Assembly (NCBI RefSeq): GCF_013340205.1 | Contig: NZ_BJTG01000002.1 | Span: forward strand, 124,001-188,000 | Direction: 5' to 3' | Length of the DNA stretch: 64,000 nt | Source: Anaeromyxobacter diazotrophicus | GTDB lineage: Bacteria > Myxococcota > Myxococcia > Myxococcales > Anaeromyxobacteraceae | Part shown: piece by piece, positions 34,516 through 44,469 of the stretch | How positions within the stretch are numbered: position 1 is the stretch's first letter | Layout: every line of letters starts with the position of its first letter | Program-made: the position numbers and the translations under genes | Notes under the pieces: generated by a model | Databases searched by the model: none | Told to the model about the DNA's origin: nothing | What the model saw: only the letters and a program-made list of their open reading frames with translations

Positions 34516-36123
34516 ATGAGCGCGCTCGAGAGCAAGGTCAACCCGCAGTCGGCGGACTTCCGCCGCAACGCCGAGGCGATGCGCGCCCTGGTGGCCGACC
34601 TGCGCGCGAAGGTGGCCGCCGTCGAGCAGGGCGGAGGCCCGCGCGCCTGCGCCAAGCACACCGAGCGCGGGAAGCTCCTGCCCCGCGACCGCATCCGCCT
34701 GCTCCTCGACGTGGGGGCGCCATTCCTCGAGCTCTCGCAGCTGGCGGCGCACGGCATGTACGGCGGCGAGGTCCCGGCGGCGGGCCTCCTCACCGGCATC
34801 GGGCGCGTGAGCGGCCGCGAGTGCGTGATCGTGGCGAACGACGCCACCGTGAAGGGCGGCTCCTACTACCCGCTCACGGTGAAGAAGCACCTGCGGGCGC
34901 AGGAGATCGCCCGCGAGAACCGGCTGCCCTGCGTCTACCTCGTCGACTCCGGCGGCGCGAACCTGCCGCAGCAGGACGAGGTCTTCCCGGACCGCGACCA
35001 CTTCGGGCGCATCTTCTTCAACCAGGCCAACCTCTCCGCGGCGGGCATCCCGCAGATCGCGGTGGTCATGGGCTCCTGCACCGCCGGCGGCGCCTACGTC
35101 CCCGCCATGTCGGACGAGAGCGTCATCGTCCGCAAGCAGGGGACGATCTTCCTCGGGGGCCCGCCGCTCGTGAAGGCCGCCACCGGCGAGGTGGTCACCG
35201 CCGAGGACCTGGGCGGCGCCGACGTCCACAGCCGCACCTCCGGCGTCACCGACCACTACGCCACCGACGACGCCCACGCGCTCCGCATCACCCGGCGCAT
35301 CGTCGCCGACCTGAACGCCGTGAAGCGCCCGCAGCTCGCGCTGGAGCGCCCGGTCGAGCCGCGCCACGATCCGGCCGAGCTCCACGGCGTCATCCCCACC
35401 GACACCCGCAAGCCCTACGACGTCCGCGAGGTGATCGCGCGCATCGCCGACGGCTCCGAGCTCGACGAGTTCAAGCGGCTCTACGGCACGACGCTCGTCT
35501 GCGGCTTCGCGCGGGTGTGGGGCTATCCGGTGGGGATCGTCGCGAACAACGGGATCCTCTTCTCCGAGTCGGCGCTGAAGGGCGCGCACTTCATCGAGCT
35601 GTGCGCGCAGCGCGGCATCCCGCTCGTGTTCCTCCAGAACATCACCGGGTTCATGGTGGGGTCGAAGTACGAGGCGGGGGGCATCGCCAAGGACGGCGCC
35701 AAGATGGTGACCGCGGTCGCCTGCGCCCGCGTCCCCAAGTTCACCTTCATCATCGGCGGGAGCTTCGGCGCCGGGAACTACGGGATGTGCGGCCGCGCCT
35801 ACTCGCCGCGCTTCCTGTGGATGTGGCCGAACGCCCGCATCTCGGTGATGGGCGGCGAGCAGGCCGCGAGCGTGCTCTCCCAGGTGAAGCGGGACGCGAT
35901 GGAGGCGCGTGGCGAGGCGTGGTCGCAGGAGGAGGAGGAGGCGTTCCGGGCGCCGCTCCGCGAGCAGTACGAGACGCAGGGTCACCCGTACTACGCGACC
36001 GCGCGCCTGTGGGACGACGGGATCATCGACCCCGCCGAGACGCGGACGGTGCTCGCGCTGGGGCTGTCGGCGGCGCTCAACGCGCCCATCGAGCCGACGG
36101 CGTTCGGCGTCTTCCGGATGTGA
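34516..36123 (+). CDS. mccB: Methylcrotonyl-CoA carboxylase, carboxyltransferase (beta) subunit
   Basis: A 535-residue carboxyltransferase, matching the family length. It has two crotonase-like halves: the N-terminal part with [20 protein letters not shown] and [20 protein letters not shown], and the C-terminal part with [20 protein letters not shown] and [20 protein letters not shown]. The [11 protein letters not shown] signature is typical of methylcrotonyl- rather than propionyl-CoA carboxylase. It moves CO2 from biotin on the alpha subunit to 3-methylcrotonyl-CoA, giving 3-methylglutaconyl-CoA. It follows ivd by 26 bases, with the alpha subunit 36 bases further on. No strong ribosome site was seen close to the ATG. 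Confidence 0.93.
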   Translation: MSALESKVNPQSADFRRNAEAMRALVADLRAKVAAVEQGGGPRACAKHTERGKLLPRDRIRLLLDVGAPFLELSQLAAHGMYGGEVPAAGLLTGIGRVSGRECVIVANDATVKGGSYYPLTVKKHLRAQEIARENRLPCVYLVDSGGANLPQQDEVFPDRDHFGRIFFNQANLSAAGIPQIAVVMGSCTAGGAYVPAMSDESVIVRKQGTIFLGGPPLVKAATGEVVTAEDLGGADVHSRTSGVTDHYATDDAHALRITRRIVADLNAVKRPQLALERPVEPRHDPAELHGVIPTDTRKPYDVREVIARIADGSELDEFKRLYGTTLVCGFARVWGYPVGIVANNGILFSESALKGAHFIELCAQRGIPLVFLQNITGFMVGSKYEAGGIAKDGAKMVTAVACARVPKFTFIIGGSFGAGNYGMCGRAYSPRFLWMWPNARISVMGGEQAASVLSQVKRDAMEARGEAWSQEEEEAFRAPLREQYETQGHPYYATARLWDDGIIDPAETRTVLALGLSAALNAPIEPTAFGVFRM

Positions 36124-36159
36124 CGCCGCGGCCTCGGCGAAGGGGAGGGTGAGCCGGAC

Positions 36160-38169
36160 ATGTTCGACAAGATCCTGATCGCGAACCGCGGGGAGATCGC
36201 GTGCCGCGTCCTCCGGACGGCGCGGCGCCTCGGCGTCCGGACGGTGGCGGTCTACTCCGACGCCGACGCGGGGGCGCAGCACGTGGCGCAGGCCGACGAG
36301 GCCTACCGGATCGGCCCCGCCCCGGCGCGCCAGAGCTACCTCGACGCGGACGCCATCCTCGAGGCCGCCCGGCGGAGCGGCGCGCGCGCGGTGCACCCAG
36401 GCTACGGCTTCCTGTCGGAGAACGCGGCCTTCGCCGAGGCGTGCGCGGCGGCGGGGCTCGTCTTCATCGGCCCGCCGGCGGCGGCGATCCGCGCCATGGG
36501 GTCGAAGAGCGCGGCGAAGCGGCTCATGGGCGAGGCGGGGGTCCCGCTCGTGCCGGGCTACCACGGCGAGGATCAGGCGCCGGACCGGCTGGCCCGGGAG
36601 GCGGCGCGGATCGGCTGGCCGGTGCTGGTGAAGGCCTCCGCCGGCGGCGGCGGCAAGGGCATGCGGGCGGTGAGCGACGCCGCCGCCTTCCAGGACGCGC
36701 TCGCCGGCGCCAAGCGCGAGGCGCTGGCGTCGTTCGGCGACGACCGCGTGCTGCTCGAGCGGTACCTGACGCGCCCGCGCCACGTCGAGATCCAGGTCTT
36801 CGCCGACGGGCACGGCCACGCCGTCCACCTGTTCGAGCGCGACTGCTCGATCCAGCGCCGGCACCAGAAGGTGCTGGAGGAGGCGCCCGCCCCGGGCCTC
36901 GGCCCCGCCCTGCGCGAGGCGATGGGCCGGGCGGCCCTCGCGGCGGCGAGGGCGGTGGGCTACGTCGGCGCGGGCACGGTCGAGTTCCTGCTCGACGCGG
37001 ACGGCCGCTTCTACTTCATGGAGATGAACACGCGGCTGCAGGTGGAGCACCCGGTGACCGAGCTCGTCACCGGCCAGGACCTGGTCGAGTGGCAGCTCCG
37101 CGTGGCCGCCGGCGAGCCGCTCCCGCTCGGCCAGGACGAGCTCGCCCTGAATGGCCACGCCATCGAGGCGCGCGTCTACGCCGAGGACCCGTCGCGCGAG
37201 TTCCTCCCCTCGATCGGCAGGCTCACCCACCTGCGCCGGCCGCCGGAGGGCCCCCACGTGCGGGTCGACACCGGCGTCCGCGAGGGGGACGAGGTCACCA
37301 TCCACTACGACCCGATGATCGCGAAGCTCGTGGTCTGGGACTCGGACCGCGCCGGGGCGGTGCGGCGGCTCCGCGCCGCGCTCGCCGAGTACCAGGTGGT
37401 GGGCGTCACCACCAACCTCTCCTTCCTGGGCGCGATCGCGGCGCACCCCGCGTACGCCGCGGCCGAGCTGGACACCGGCTTCATCGAGCGGCACCGCGCG
37501 GGCCTGCTGGGCGACGCGGCGCCGGCCACGGACACGGTGCTCGCGCTCGCCTGCCTCGACGTGCTCCTCCGCCGCGCCTCCGCCGCCGCGGAGGCGGCGC
37601 GCGCCTCGCACGACCCGCACTCACCCTGGCACCGCACCGACGGCTGGCGGCTCAACCTCGACGACCACCACGCCGTCACCTTCGTGGACGGCGGGCGGCA
37701 CGTGCGGGTGGTGGCGCACTACCGGCCCCAGGGGCTCCTGCTCGAGCTGCCGGGCGGAGAGGTGGAGGTGCGCGGGGAGCGCAGCGGCGAGGACGACCTC
37801 GTCGCCGACGTGGGCGGCGCGCGCATTCGCGCCACGGTCGTCCGCAGCGGCGACGAGCTGGTGGTCATGACGCACGGCCGGGGGCACCGGCTCGCGCTGC
37901 ACGACCCCGACCAGGCGGCGGAGCGCGACGTCGCCGGGGGCAGCCTCACCGCGCCGATGCCGGGCAAGGTCATCGCGGTCCTGGTGGAGCCCGGGAGCGC
38001 CGTGAAGAAGGGCGCGCCGCTCCTCATCCTGGAGGCCATGAAGATGGAGCACACGGTCACCTCGCCGCGCGACGGCCGGGTGGCCGAGGTCCACTTCGCG
38101 GCCGGCGCGCTGGTGAGCGAGGGCGCGCAGCTCCTCGCCCTCGAGCCGGAGCCCGAGTCCGCCGCCTGA
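36160..38169 (+). CDS. mccA: Methylcrotonyl-CoA carboxylase, biotin-containing (alpha) subunit
   Basis: A 669-residue biotin carboxylase/biotin carrier fusion. The biotin carboxylase domain begins MFDKILIANRGEIACRVLRT, has the ATP-grasp glycine-rich loop KASAGGGGKGMRAV, EVQVFADGHGHAVHLFERDC-type residues, and NTRLQVEHPVTELVTG. The C-terminal carrier domain carries EAMKMEHT with biotinyl-Lys628. It fixes bicarbonate onto biotin using ATP. It pairs with the beta subunit just upstream. AGGGGAGGGTG precedes the ATG. Later steps (methylglutaconyl-CoA hydratase, HMG-CoA lyase) are not in the window. Confidence 0.94.
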   Translation: MFDKILIANRGEIACRVLRTARRLGVRTVAVYSDADAGAQHVAQADEAYRIGPAPARQSYLDADAILEAARRSGARAVHPGYGFLSENAAFAEACAAAGLVFIGPPAAAIRAMGSKSAAKRLMGEAGVPLVPGYHGEDQAPDRLAREAARIGWPVLVKASAGGGGKGMRAVSDAAAFQDALAGAKREALASFGDDRVLLERYLTRPRHVEIQVFADGHGHAVHLFERDCSIQRRHQKVLEEAPAPGLGPALREAMGRAALAAARAVGYVGAGTVEFLLDADGRFYFMEMNTRLQVEHPVTELVTGQDLVEWQLRVAAGEPLPLGQDELALNGHAIEARVYAEDPSREFLPSIGRLTHLRRPPEGPHVRVDTGVREGDEVTIHYDPMIAKLVVWDSDRAGAVRRLRAALAEYQVVGVTTNLSFLGAIAAHPAYAAAELDTGFIERHRAGLLGDAAPATDTVLALACLDVLLRRASAAAEAARASHDPHSPWHRTDGWRLNLDDHHAVTFVDGGRHVRVVAHYRPQGLLLELPGGEVEVRGERSGEDDLVADVGGARIRATVVRSGDELVVMTHGRGHRLALHDPDQAAERDVAGGSLTAPMPGKVIAVLVEPGSAVKKGAPLLILEAMKMEHTVTSPRDGRVAEVHFAAGALVSEGAQLLALEPEPESAA

Positions 38170-38403
38170 AGCCGGCGGGAGTCACCGCCGCGGCGATGGG
38201 CCGGCTCGCCGTCACTTCACGGAGAAGTACACCCGCGCTCCCTTCTCCTTCCCGGCGCGCTCGCCGCCCTGGGTGAGGAAGCCGGCGCCGGCGCCCCGCC
38301 CGCTCCCGGGTCGATCGGCCGGGCCCACGGATGGGTGGCCGGATCGTTCGCCCCCGGTCGACGTGCTACAGAACGGGCGCTCGACTCTCCATCGGGGGCT
38401 CCC

Positions 38404-40635
38404 ATGGCCGAATCCACCGCCAAGCTCGACGCCGCGCCAGCCGGAGGGCGCGCCGGACAGTCCCTCCGCGGCCCCGCCTCGTCGCCGCCGCACGCCTGGC
38501 GTTTCCACCGCGTGGGCGGCCTCGACCAGGTGGTGCTCGAGACCGGCGCCGATCTCGCCCACCTGGATCAGCTCGATCCCAAGCTGTGGGTCGCGCTCTC
38601 CTGCCCCACCCAGGGGCTCGAGATGGACGCGCGGACGCTCGAGCTGCTCGACACCGATCGGGACGGGCGCGTGCGCGTCCCGGAGGTGCTCGCCGCGATC
38701 CGCTGGTGCGCTCCTCGCCTGCAAGACCTTGGGCAGCTCATCCCGGGCGCGGACGCGCTGCCGCTCGACGCGCTCGACCGCCGGACGCCGGAGGGGCGGG
38801 CGCTCCTCGGCGGCGCGCGGCAGCTGCTCGAGCACCTGGGGAAGCCCGACGCGACGGAGGTCACCGTCGCGGACGTGGCCGACACGAGCAAGGTCTTCGA
38901 GAAGACGCTCTTCAACGGGGACGGGATCGTGCCGCCCGAGGCCGCCGACGCCCCCGAGGTCCGGCAGCTCCTCGCCGAGGTCGTCGACTGCGTCGGGGCC
39001 AAGGTCGACCGGAGCGGCAAGCCGGGCGTGGACCAGGAGCGGCTCGACCTGTTCTTCGAGGAGCTGCGACGGTTCGTCGCCTGGTGGGCCGACGTGGCCG
39101 CGACCGAGGGCGCGATGCCGCTCGGGCCGGCGACGCCGGCGGCCTGGGAGGCGGTGCGCGCCGTGCGCCCGCGGGTGAACGACTACTTCGCCCGCTGCCA
39201 GCTCGCCGCGCTCGACCCGAAGGGCGCGGCGGCGCTCAACCGCGGCGAGGCGGAGTGGGCCGCGCTCGCGGCGAAGGACCTCGGCCTCGCCGTGGCGGAC
39301 GTCGCCGCCTTCCCGCTCGCGCGGGTGGAGCCCGGCCGTGCGCTCCCGCTCCTCGAGGGCGTGAACCCCGCGTGGGCGAGCGCGCTGGCCGCGCTGCACC
39401 GCCACGCGGTGGCGCCGCTCCTCGGGGCGGAGGTGCGGGAGCTCACCCTCGACGCCTGGCGCCGGCTGGAGGCGGAGCTCGCCGCGCACGAGGCGTGGCA
39501 GGGCCGCAAGGCCGGGGCGGCGGTCGAGAAGCTCGGGCTCCTGCGCGCGCAGGCCCTCCTCGGGGGCGACGGCAAGGCCGCCGTCGAGGCGCTCCTCGCG
39601 AAGGACCGAGCGCTCGAGGCCGAGGCGGCGGCGGTCGGCGACGTGGTCCGCATGGTCCACTACCAGCGCGACCTCCACCGGCTGCTCAGGAACTTCGTCG
39701 CCTTCTCGGACTTCTACGACGTCCACGCCCGGGCGGTGTTCCAGGCGGGGACGCTGTTCCTCGACGGCCGCAGCTGCGACCTCTGCGTGCGGGTGAACGA
39801 CCCCGCCGCCCACGCCGGGCTGGCCTCGCTCTCGCGCATGTACCTCGCCTACTGCGAGTGCCGCCGGCCGGGCGGCGCGCAGCTCAAGATCGCCGCCTGC
39901 TTCACCCAGGGCGACGCCGACTTCCTCATGGTCGGGCGCAACGGCGTGTTCTTCGATCGCCAGGGGCGCGACTGGGACGCCACCATCGTCAAGATCGTCG
40001 ACAACCCCATCTCCATCCGGCAGGCCTTCTTCGCCCCGTACAAGAAGGCGCTCAAGCTCATCGAGGAGCAGGTGCACCGCTTCGCCGCCTCGAAGGCGAA
40101 GGCCTCCGACGACCGGGTGGCGAACGGGATCGGCAAGGCCGCCGACGCCGTGGTCGCCGGAAAGCCGCCCGCGCCCGAGCCGGTGGACGTCGGGAAGATG
40201 GTCGGGATCGTGGCCGCCCTGGGCGTCGGCATCGGCGCCCTCGGCACCCTCTTCGGCGGCTTCGTCTCCGGCTTCCTGAACCTCCAGCCGTGGTGGACGA
40301 AGCTCGCCGCGGTGGCCGGGGTGGTGCTCCTCGTCTCCGGGCCCTCCATGCTCATCGCCTGGCTCAAGCTGCGCCAGCGCACGCTCGGGCCGGTGCTGGA
40401 CGCGAACGGCTGGGCCATCAACGGCCGGGTGAAGGTGAACCTGCCGCTCGGGACCGCCCTCACCGCCCGCGCGGCGCTCCCGGCCGGCGCGAGCCGCTCG
40501 CTCGAGGACCCCTACGAGGACCGCGCCGCGCGGCGGCGCCGCCGCCTGCTGTGGCTCGTCCCCGTGGCCGTCGCCGCGGCGCTGGCCGCGGCGCGCTTCG
40601 CGCACCGCTGGCCGTTCGGCCCATCCGGCCAGTAG
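38404..40635 (+). CDS. Conserved hypothetical protein with EF-hand-like loop and C-terminal membrane helices
   Basis: A 743-residue protein with no assigned function. Near residues 75-90 is DTDRDGRVRVPE, a perfect-spacing EF-hand-type calcium loop, followed by VLAAIRWCAPRLQDLG. The long middle is helical (two VEP-x-RALPLLEGV-like and AVEKLGLLRAQALL segments). A conserved domain, VFQAGTLFLDGRSCDLCVRV with FLMVGRNGVFFDRQGRDW, lies around residues 440-530. Near the C-terminus are three hydrophobic helices (VGIVAALGVGIGALGTLFGG, AAVAGVVLLVSGPSMLIAWL and LLWLVPVAVAAALAA), so it is membrane-attached. The ATG was chosen because it ends a run of non-coding-like sequence; a GGGGG run lies upstream. 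Its stop is one base from the convergent UspA end. Confidence 0.75.
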   Translation: MAESTAKLDAAPAGGRAGQSLRGPASSPPHAWRFHRVGGLDQVVLETGADLAHLDQLDPKLWVALSCPTQGLEMDARTLELLDTDRDGRVRVPEVLAAIRWCAPRLQDLGQLIPGADALPLDALDRRTPEGRALLGGARQLLEHLGKPDATEVTVADVADTSKVFEKTLFNGDGIVPPEAADAPEVRQLLAEVVDCVGAKVDRSGKPGVDQERLDLFFEELRRFVAWWADVAATEGAMPLGPATPAAWEAVRAVRPRVNDYFARCQLAALDPKGAAALNRGEAEWAALAAKDLGLAVADVAAFPLARVEPGRALPLLEGVNPAWASALAALHRHAVAPLLGAEVRELTLDAWRRLEAELAAHEAWQGRKAGAAVEKLGLLRAQALLGGDGKAAVEALLAKDRALEAEAAAVGDVVRMVHYQRDLHRLLRNFVAFSDFYDVHARAVFQAGTLFLDGRSCDLCVRVNDPAAHAGLASLSRMYLAYCECRRPGGAQLKIAACFTQGDADFLMVGRNGVFFDRQGRDWDATIVKIVDNPISIRQAFFAPYKKALKLIEEQVHRFAASKAKASDDRVANGIGKAADAVVAGKPPAPEPVDVGKMVGIVAALGVGIGALGTLFGGFVSGFLNLQPWWTKLAAVAGVVLLVSGPSMLIAWLKLRQRTLGPVLDANGWAINGRVKVNLPLGTALTARAALPAGASRSLEDPYEDRAARRRRRLLWLVPVAVAAALAAARFAHRWPFGPSGQ

Positions 40636-40636
40636 C

Positions 40637-41071
40637 CTAACGCGCCACCAGCACGCTGCAGGGCGCCGCCCGCACCACCTTCTCGGCCACCGAGCCCAGC
40701 ACCAGACGCTTGAGGCCGCTGCGGCCGTGCGTGGCGACGACGATGAGGTCACAGGGGTGCTCGCGTGCCCACTGGACGAGCGTCTCCGCCGGGCGACCCA
40801 TGAGGATCTCCGAGCGGACCGGCCGATCCGTCGCCGCGGCGGCCTGCGCCCGGAGCCGCTCGAGCTCCCGCTCGGCCTCGCGCACCGCCTGGTCGAACAG
40901 CTCGGGAGGCGCGACGAGCACGTCCGTCGCGGACGCGGTGGGGGGCTCGTACACGTGCGCGATGGTCAGCTGGCACCGGTGCCGCCGGGTGAGGTCCATC
41001 GCCAGCTCGAGCGCGTGCTGCGAGGCGGGTGAGAAGTCGACTCCGCACAGAATCATCTCCCAGTCGGTCAC
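40637..41071 (-). CDS. Universal stress protein (UspA family)
   Basis: A 144-residue single Usp domain. It starts with the ATP-type strand MILCGVDFSPASQHALELAM, includes the helix ELAMDLTRRHRCQLTIAHVY, and has the nucleotide-binding G-x2-G-x9-G motif in THGRSGLKRLVLGSVAEKVV, ending PCSVLVAR. Usp proteins bind ATP and accumulate in starvation or anaerobic stress. GGAGGT lies six bases before the GTG start. It is the last gene of the leftward operon with the P-type ATPase and two kinases, 100 bases from the ATPase stop. That context suggests a role in ion homeostasis under stress. Confidence 0.9.
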   Translation of the reverse strand: MTDWEMILCGVDFSPASQHALELAMDLTRRHRCQLTIAHVYEPPTASATDVLVAPPELFDQAVREAERELERLRAQAAAATDRPVRSEILMGRPAETLVQWAREHPCDLIVVATHGRSGLKRLVLGSVAEKVVRAAPCSVLVAR

Positions 41072-41170
41072 GGTGTACCTCCGATCCGCTACGATCCTAG
41101 ACCTCCGCCACGGGCGCCGAGCGTGGTCCTCCGAGGTGCGGCAGAGCGTCCCGGCCGCGCTCGGTCGCCG

Positions 41171-43930
41171 TCACGGGGTGCTGCCGGGCGATCGAGCGCG
41201 CGCGCTTCCGTTCGCCGGCCGCTCGGGCCCGCGGCCGCCCCCGGCGCGCCTCGCCCAGACCTTCCGCAGCTCGTCCAGCGCCCACATCGAGAGCGCGAAG
41301 AGCGCCGCCTGGAGCCACACCTCCGGCCCGAGGGGCGCCGTCCCGAAGAGCCACGCGCCGGGCCGGGTGTAGACGATGGCGAGGATCAACGTCACCTCGA
41401 CCGCCACGCCGGCCAGCATGAGCGGGTTCCCCGTGAGGCCGAAGGCGAGCGAAGACGCGCGCGGATGACGGCAGAGGAAGACGTTCACCACCTGCATGAC
41501 GACGATGGCCGCGAGGCACGCGGTGGTCGCCTGGAGATAGAGCGGGTCGGAGCTGGCGAGCGCCTCGCCGCGGTGCCACCCGGCTCGCGCCAGGACGGAG
41601 AGGAACGCCGCCATGGCGGCGACGGCCTCCATCACGCCCAGGAAGAGGTAGGCGCGGGCGACGAGGCCCCAGGTGAGGAGGCGCTCCTTGCGCGCGCGCG
41701 GCGGCCTCGTCATCACGGCTGGGTCCGGCTTCTCGGCGCCGAGCGCGAGCGCCGGGACCATGTCGGTCCCGAGGTCGACGGCCAGGATCTGGATGATGGT
41801 GAGCGGCAGCGGGATCCCGAAGAGCACGAAGGACAGGTAGGGCACGAGCTCGGGGATGTTGGAGGTGAGGATGTAGGTCAGGAACTTCCGGATGTTCTCG
41901 TATACCGAGCGCCCCTCCTCGACGGCGGCCACGATGCTGGCGAAGTTGTCGTCGAGCAGGATGACGTCGGCGGCCTCCCTGGCCACGTCGGTGCCGGAGA
42001 GGCCCATGGCGATCCCGATGTCGGCCGTCTTCAGCGCCGGCGCGTCGTTCACGCCGTCGCCGGTGACGGCGACGATCTCCCCCTTCTTCTTCAGCGCCTC
42101 GACCAGGGTCATCTTCTGCTCGGCGCTCACCCGGGCGAACACGAGCTGGCGCCCGTCGAGCGCCAGCTGGAGCTGCGCCGGGGAGAGCCGGCGCAGCTCG
42201 TCCCCGGTCACCACCCTCGGGGAGGCGTCCGTCACGAGCCCGATCTCGCGCGCGATGGCGAGGGCCGTGCGCGGGTGATCCCCGGTCACCATGAGGACGC
42301 GGATCCCGGCGCGTGCGCACCGGGCGATCGCGCCCGGCACCTCGGGGCGCGGCGGATCCTCCAGGCCCACCAGACCGGACAGCGTGAGCCCGCGGTCGTC
42401 GGTCGGCGGACCGCCCGCGCCGATCACGGCGTGGGCGAAGGCCAGCACGCGCAGGCCGCTCCCTGCGAGCTCGTCCTCGGCGCGCAGCAGGCGCGCCCGC
42501 TCGGCGTCGTCGAGCGGCGTGACGCCCGCGTCGCCCTCGACCGCCTCGCACGCCGGGAGGACGGTCTCCAGGGCGCCCTTGCAGTAGAGGACGCGGCCTT
42601 CGGGCGTGTCGCACAGCACCGACATGCGCTTGCGGGCGGTGTCGAAGGGGATCTCGTCGAGCCGGACGGCGCGCTCCCACCCCGCGGCGCGCCTCCCCAT
42701 GGCGGCGAGCGCGACCTCCATGGGATCGCCGGCCGCGGCGCCGCCGGCGCGGTTCGCCTTCACGTTGTGGCAGAGCGCCGCGTTCAGCAGGAGCTGCCGG
42801 TGGCGCGCTGCCAGCTCCGGCCGGTCGGCCAGCGCGGCTGGTTCGAGGAGCGCGCGGCCGAGGAGCAGCCGCTTCACCGCCATGCGGTTCTCGGTCAAGG
42901 TGCCGGTCTTGTCGCAGCAGATGACCGAGGCCGAGCCGAGGGCCTCCACGGCCGGGAGGTGACGGACGAGGGCGTTGCGCCGGGCCATCCGCTGCGTCGC
43001 CATGGCGAGCGACAGGGTGACGGTCGGGAGGAGCCCCTCCGGCACGTTGGCGACGATGATGCCGATGGCGAGCAGGCAGCTCTCGATGAGCGGCAGGCGC
43101 ATCGCCTGGCCGATGAGGAAGAAGGCGACCCCGAGCCCCATGGCGAGGAACGCCACCAGCCAGGAGAGGCGCGCGATCTCCCGTCTCAGAGGGGAGGGGG
43201 CCTCGCCCGCCGCCTGGGTGAGGCGAGCGATGTGACCGAACTCGGTCTGCATCCCGGTCGCGTACACGACGGCCGTGGCCTCGCCGGCAGCGAGCGAGGT
43301 GCCGGCGAGCAGCAGATCGCGCGCGAGGACGGGCGAGTCCTCCTGGCTGGGCTCGGCGGTGCGCGCCTTGGGCAGCGACTCGCCGTTCAGGGTGGCCAGG
43401 TTCACCCGCACCCCGAGGGCCTCGATCACCCGGCAGTCCGCCGGGACGAGATCGCCCTCCGCCAGCACCACGACGTCCCCAGGGACGAGGTCCACCGCGA
43501 CGATCTGCTCCAGGGCGCCGCCGCGCATGACCTGCACCGTCTGCGGGAGCAGCCTCCGCAGCGCGGCCACCGCGCGCTCGGCCTTGTACTCCTGCCAGAA
43601 GGAGAAGACGCCGTTGACGAGGATGACGCCGACGATGGCGACGCCGAGCGTGCTCATGCCCTGGCCGGGGCCGTAGCGCTCGGCCAGGAAGGCCAGCGCC
43701 GCGCCGACCCAGAGCACGATCGCGAAGAAGTGGCTGAACTGCCGCGCGAAGCCGGCGAGGAGGCTCTCGCGGGCGAGCTCCTCGACGCGGTTCGGACCGA
43801 ACTCGGCGAGCCGGCGCGCGGCCTCCGCCGGGGCGAGCCCGTCGCGGCCCGTCCTCAAGCTGGCGAGGGCCTCGTCCACGGAGAGCGGCGACAGCCGCAC
43901 GGGGCGTCCTGGGGCGGGAGCGGGGATCAC
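41171..43930 (-). CDS. P-type cation ATPase of the Na+/K+-ATPase-like (P2C) group
   Basis: A 919-residue ion pump. It has the actuator TGES-like loop (LNGESLPKART), the phosphorylated Asp340 in CDKTGTLTENRM, GDGVNDAPALKTADIGIAM, and the M4 motif VPEGLLPTVTLSLAMATQRM. The M5-M6 region reads NIPELVPYLSFVLFGIPLPL and then ILAVDLGTDMVPALALGAEK. The DLGTDMVPA stretch is a hallmark of the Na,K/H,K-ATPase group rather than SERCA-type calcium pumps. So Na+, K+ or H+ transport is likely, but the ion is not proven. The GTG start overlaps the APS-kinase-like stop (GTGA), so they are translationally coupled. Confidence 0.9.
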   Translation of the reverse strand: MIPAPAPGRPVRLSPLSVDEALASLRTGRDGLAPAEAARRLAEFGPNRVEELARESLLAGFARQFSHFFAIVLWVGAALAFLAERYGPGQGMSTLGVAIVGVILVNGVFSFWQEYKAERAVAALRRLLPQTVQVMRGGALEQIVAVDLVPGDVVVLAEGDLVPADCRVIEALGVRVNLATLNGESLPKARTAEPSQEDSPVLARDLLLAGTSLAAGEATAVVYATGMQTEFGHIARLTQAAGEAPSPLRREIARLSWLVAFLAMGLGVAFFLIGQAMRLPLIESCLLAIGIIVANVPEGLLPTVTLSLAMATQRMARRNALVRHLPAVEALGSASVICCDKTGTLTENRMAVKRLLLGRALLEPAALADRPELAARHRQLLLNAALCHNVKANRAGGAAAGDPMEVALAAMGRRAAGWERAVRLDEIPFDTARKRMSVLCDTPEGRVLYCKGALETVLPACEAVEGDAGVTPLDDAERARLLRAEDELAGSGLRVLAFAHAVIGAGGPPTDDRGLTLSGLVGLEDPPRPEVPGAIARCARAGIRVLMVTGDHPRTALAIAREIGLVTDASPRVVTGDELRRLSPAQLQLALDGRQLVFARVSAEQKMTLVEALKKKGEIVAVTGDGVNDAPALKTADIGIAMGLSGTDVAREAADVILLDDNFASIVAAVEEGRSVYENIRKFLTYILTSNIPELVPYLSFVLFGIPLPLTIIQILAVDLGTDMVPALALGAEKPDPAVMTRPPRARKERLLTWGLVARAYLFLGVMEAVAAMAAFLSVLARAGWHRGEALASSDPLYLQATTACLAAIVVMQVVNVFLCRHPRASSLAFGLTGNPLMLAGVAVEVTLILAIVYTRPGAWLFGTAPLGPEVWLQAALFALSMWALDELRKVWARRAGGGRGPERPANGSARARSPGSTP

Positions 43931-44469
43931 GTGGGCGGTGGACCTGGAACCTGGCGAGCGGTCAGCGCCGCTCGCGCCAGGGCGACCATCCGCTGCACCG
44001 CCAGCGCGTCCTCGCCGCCGGTCGCGGTGACCTCCGGGGAGAGCGGCGGCTCGTACCGCGCGTCGAGGCCGGGGAGGTGGTGCACGCGGCCCGCGCGCGC
44101 CGCCGCGTACAACCCCTTGGCGTCCCGCCGCTCGCAGACCCCGAGGGGCGTCGCCACGTGGACCTCCGCGAAGGCGGGCGCCATCGCCCGGGCCGCGTCG
44201 CGCCAGGCGCGGCGGTGCGCGGTGGCCGCGACGAGGACGGCGAAGCCCTGCGACGCGATCAGCGCGGCCAGGCGCGCCAGCGTGGCCTCGAACTGGTCGC
44301 GGCCGGCGGCGTCGTAGCCCGGCGCCGGCAGGAGGGCGGCGCGCACCGCGTCGCCGTCGAGGAGCACCGCCGGCAAGCGCTCGCGCCGGGCGGCCGCCTG
44401 CGCGCGCGCGGCGAGGGTGGACTTCCCGGCGCAGGGCAAGCCGGTGATCCAGAGGACGATCCCGCTCAC
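43927..44469 (-). CDS. APS-kinase-like P-loop protein
   Basis: A 180-residue P-loop kinase. GIVLWITGLPCAGKSTLAAR holds Walker A (residues 10-18). It has LLDGDAVRAALLPAPGYDAA like adenylylsulfate kinase (CysC), and AEVHVATPLGVCERRDAKGLYA near the end, typical of the APS-binding lid. CysC makes PAPS for sulfonation. Here the gene is not beside sulfate-assimilation genes but between an aminoglycoside-phosphotransferase-like gene and a P-type ATPase, overlapping both by four bases, so the usual role is doubtful. Small fused P-loop/APH proteins of unknown role are known in stress loci. GTG start. Confidence 0.82.
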   Translation of the reverse strand: MSGIVLWITGLPCAGKSTLAARAQAAARRERLPAVLLDGDAVRAALLPAPGYDAAGRDQFEATLARLAALIASQGFAVLVAATAHRRAWRDAARAMAPAFAEVHVATPLGVCERRDAKGLYAAARAGRVHHLPGLDARYEPPLSPEVTATGGEDALAVQRMVALARAALTARQVPGPPPT

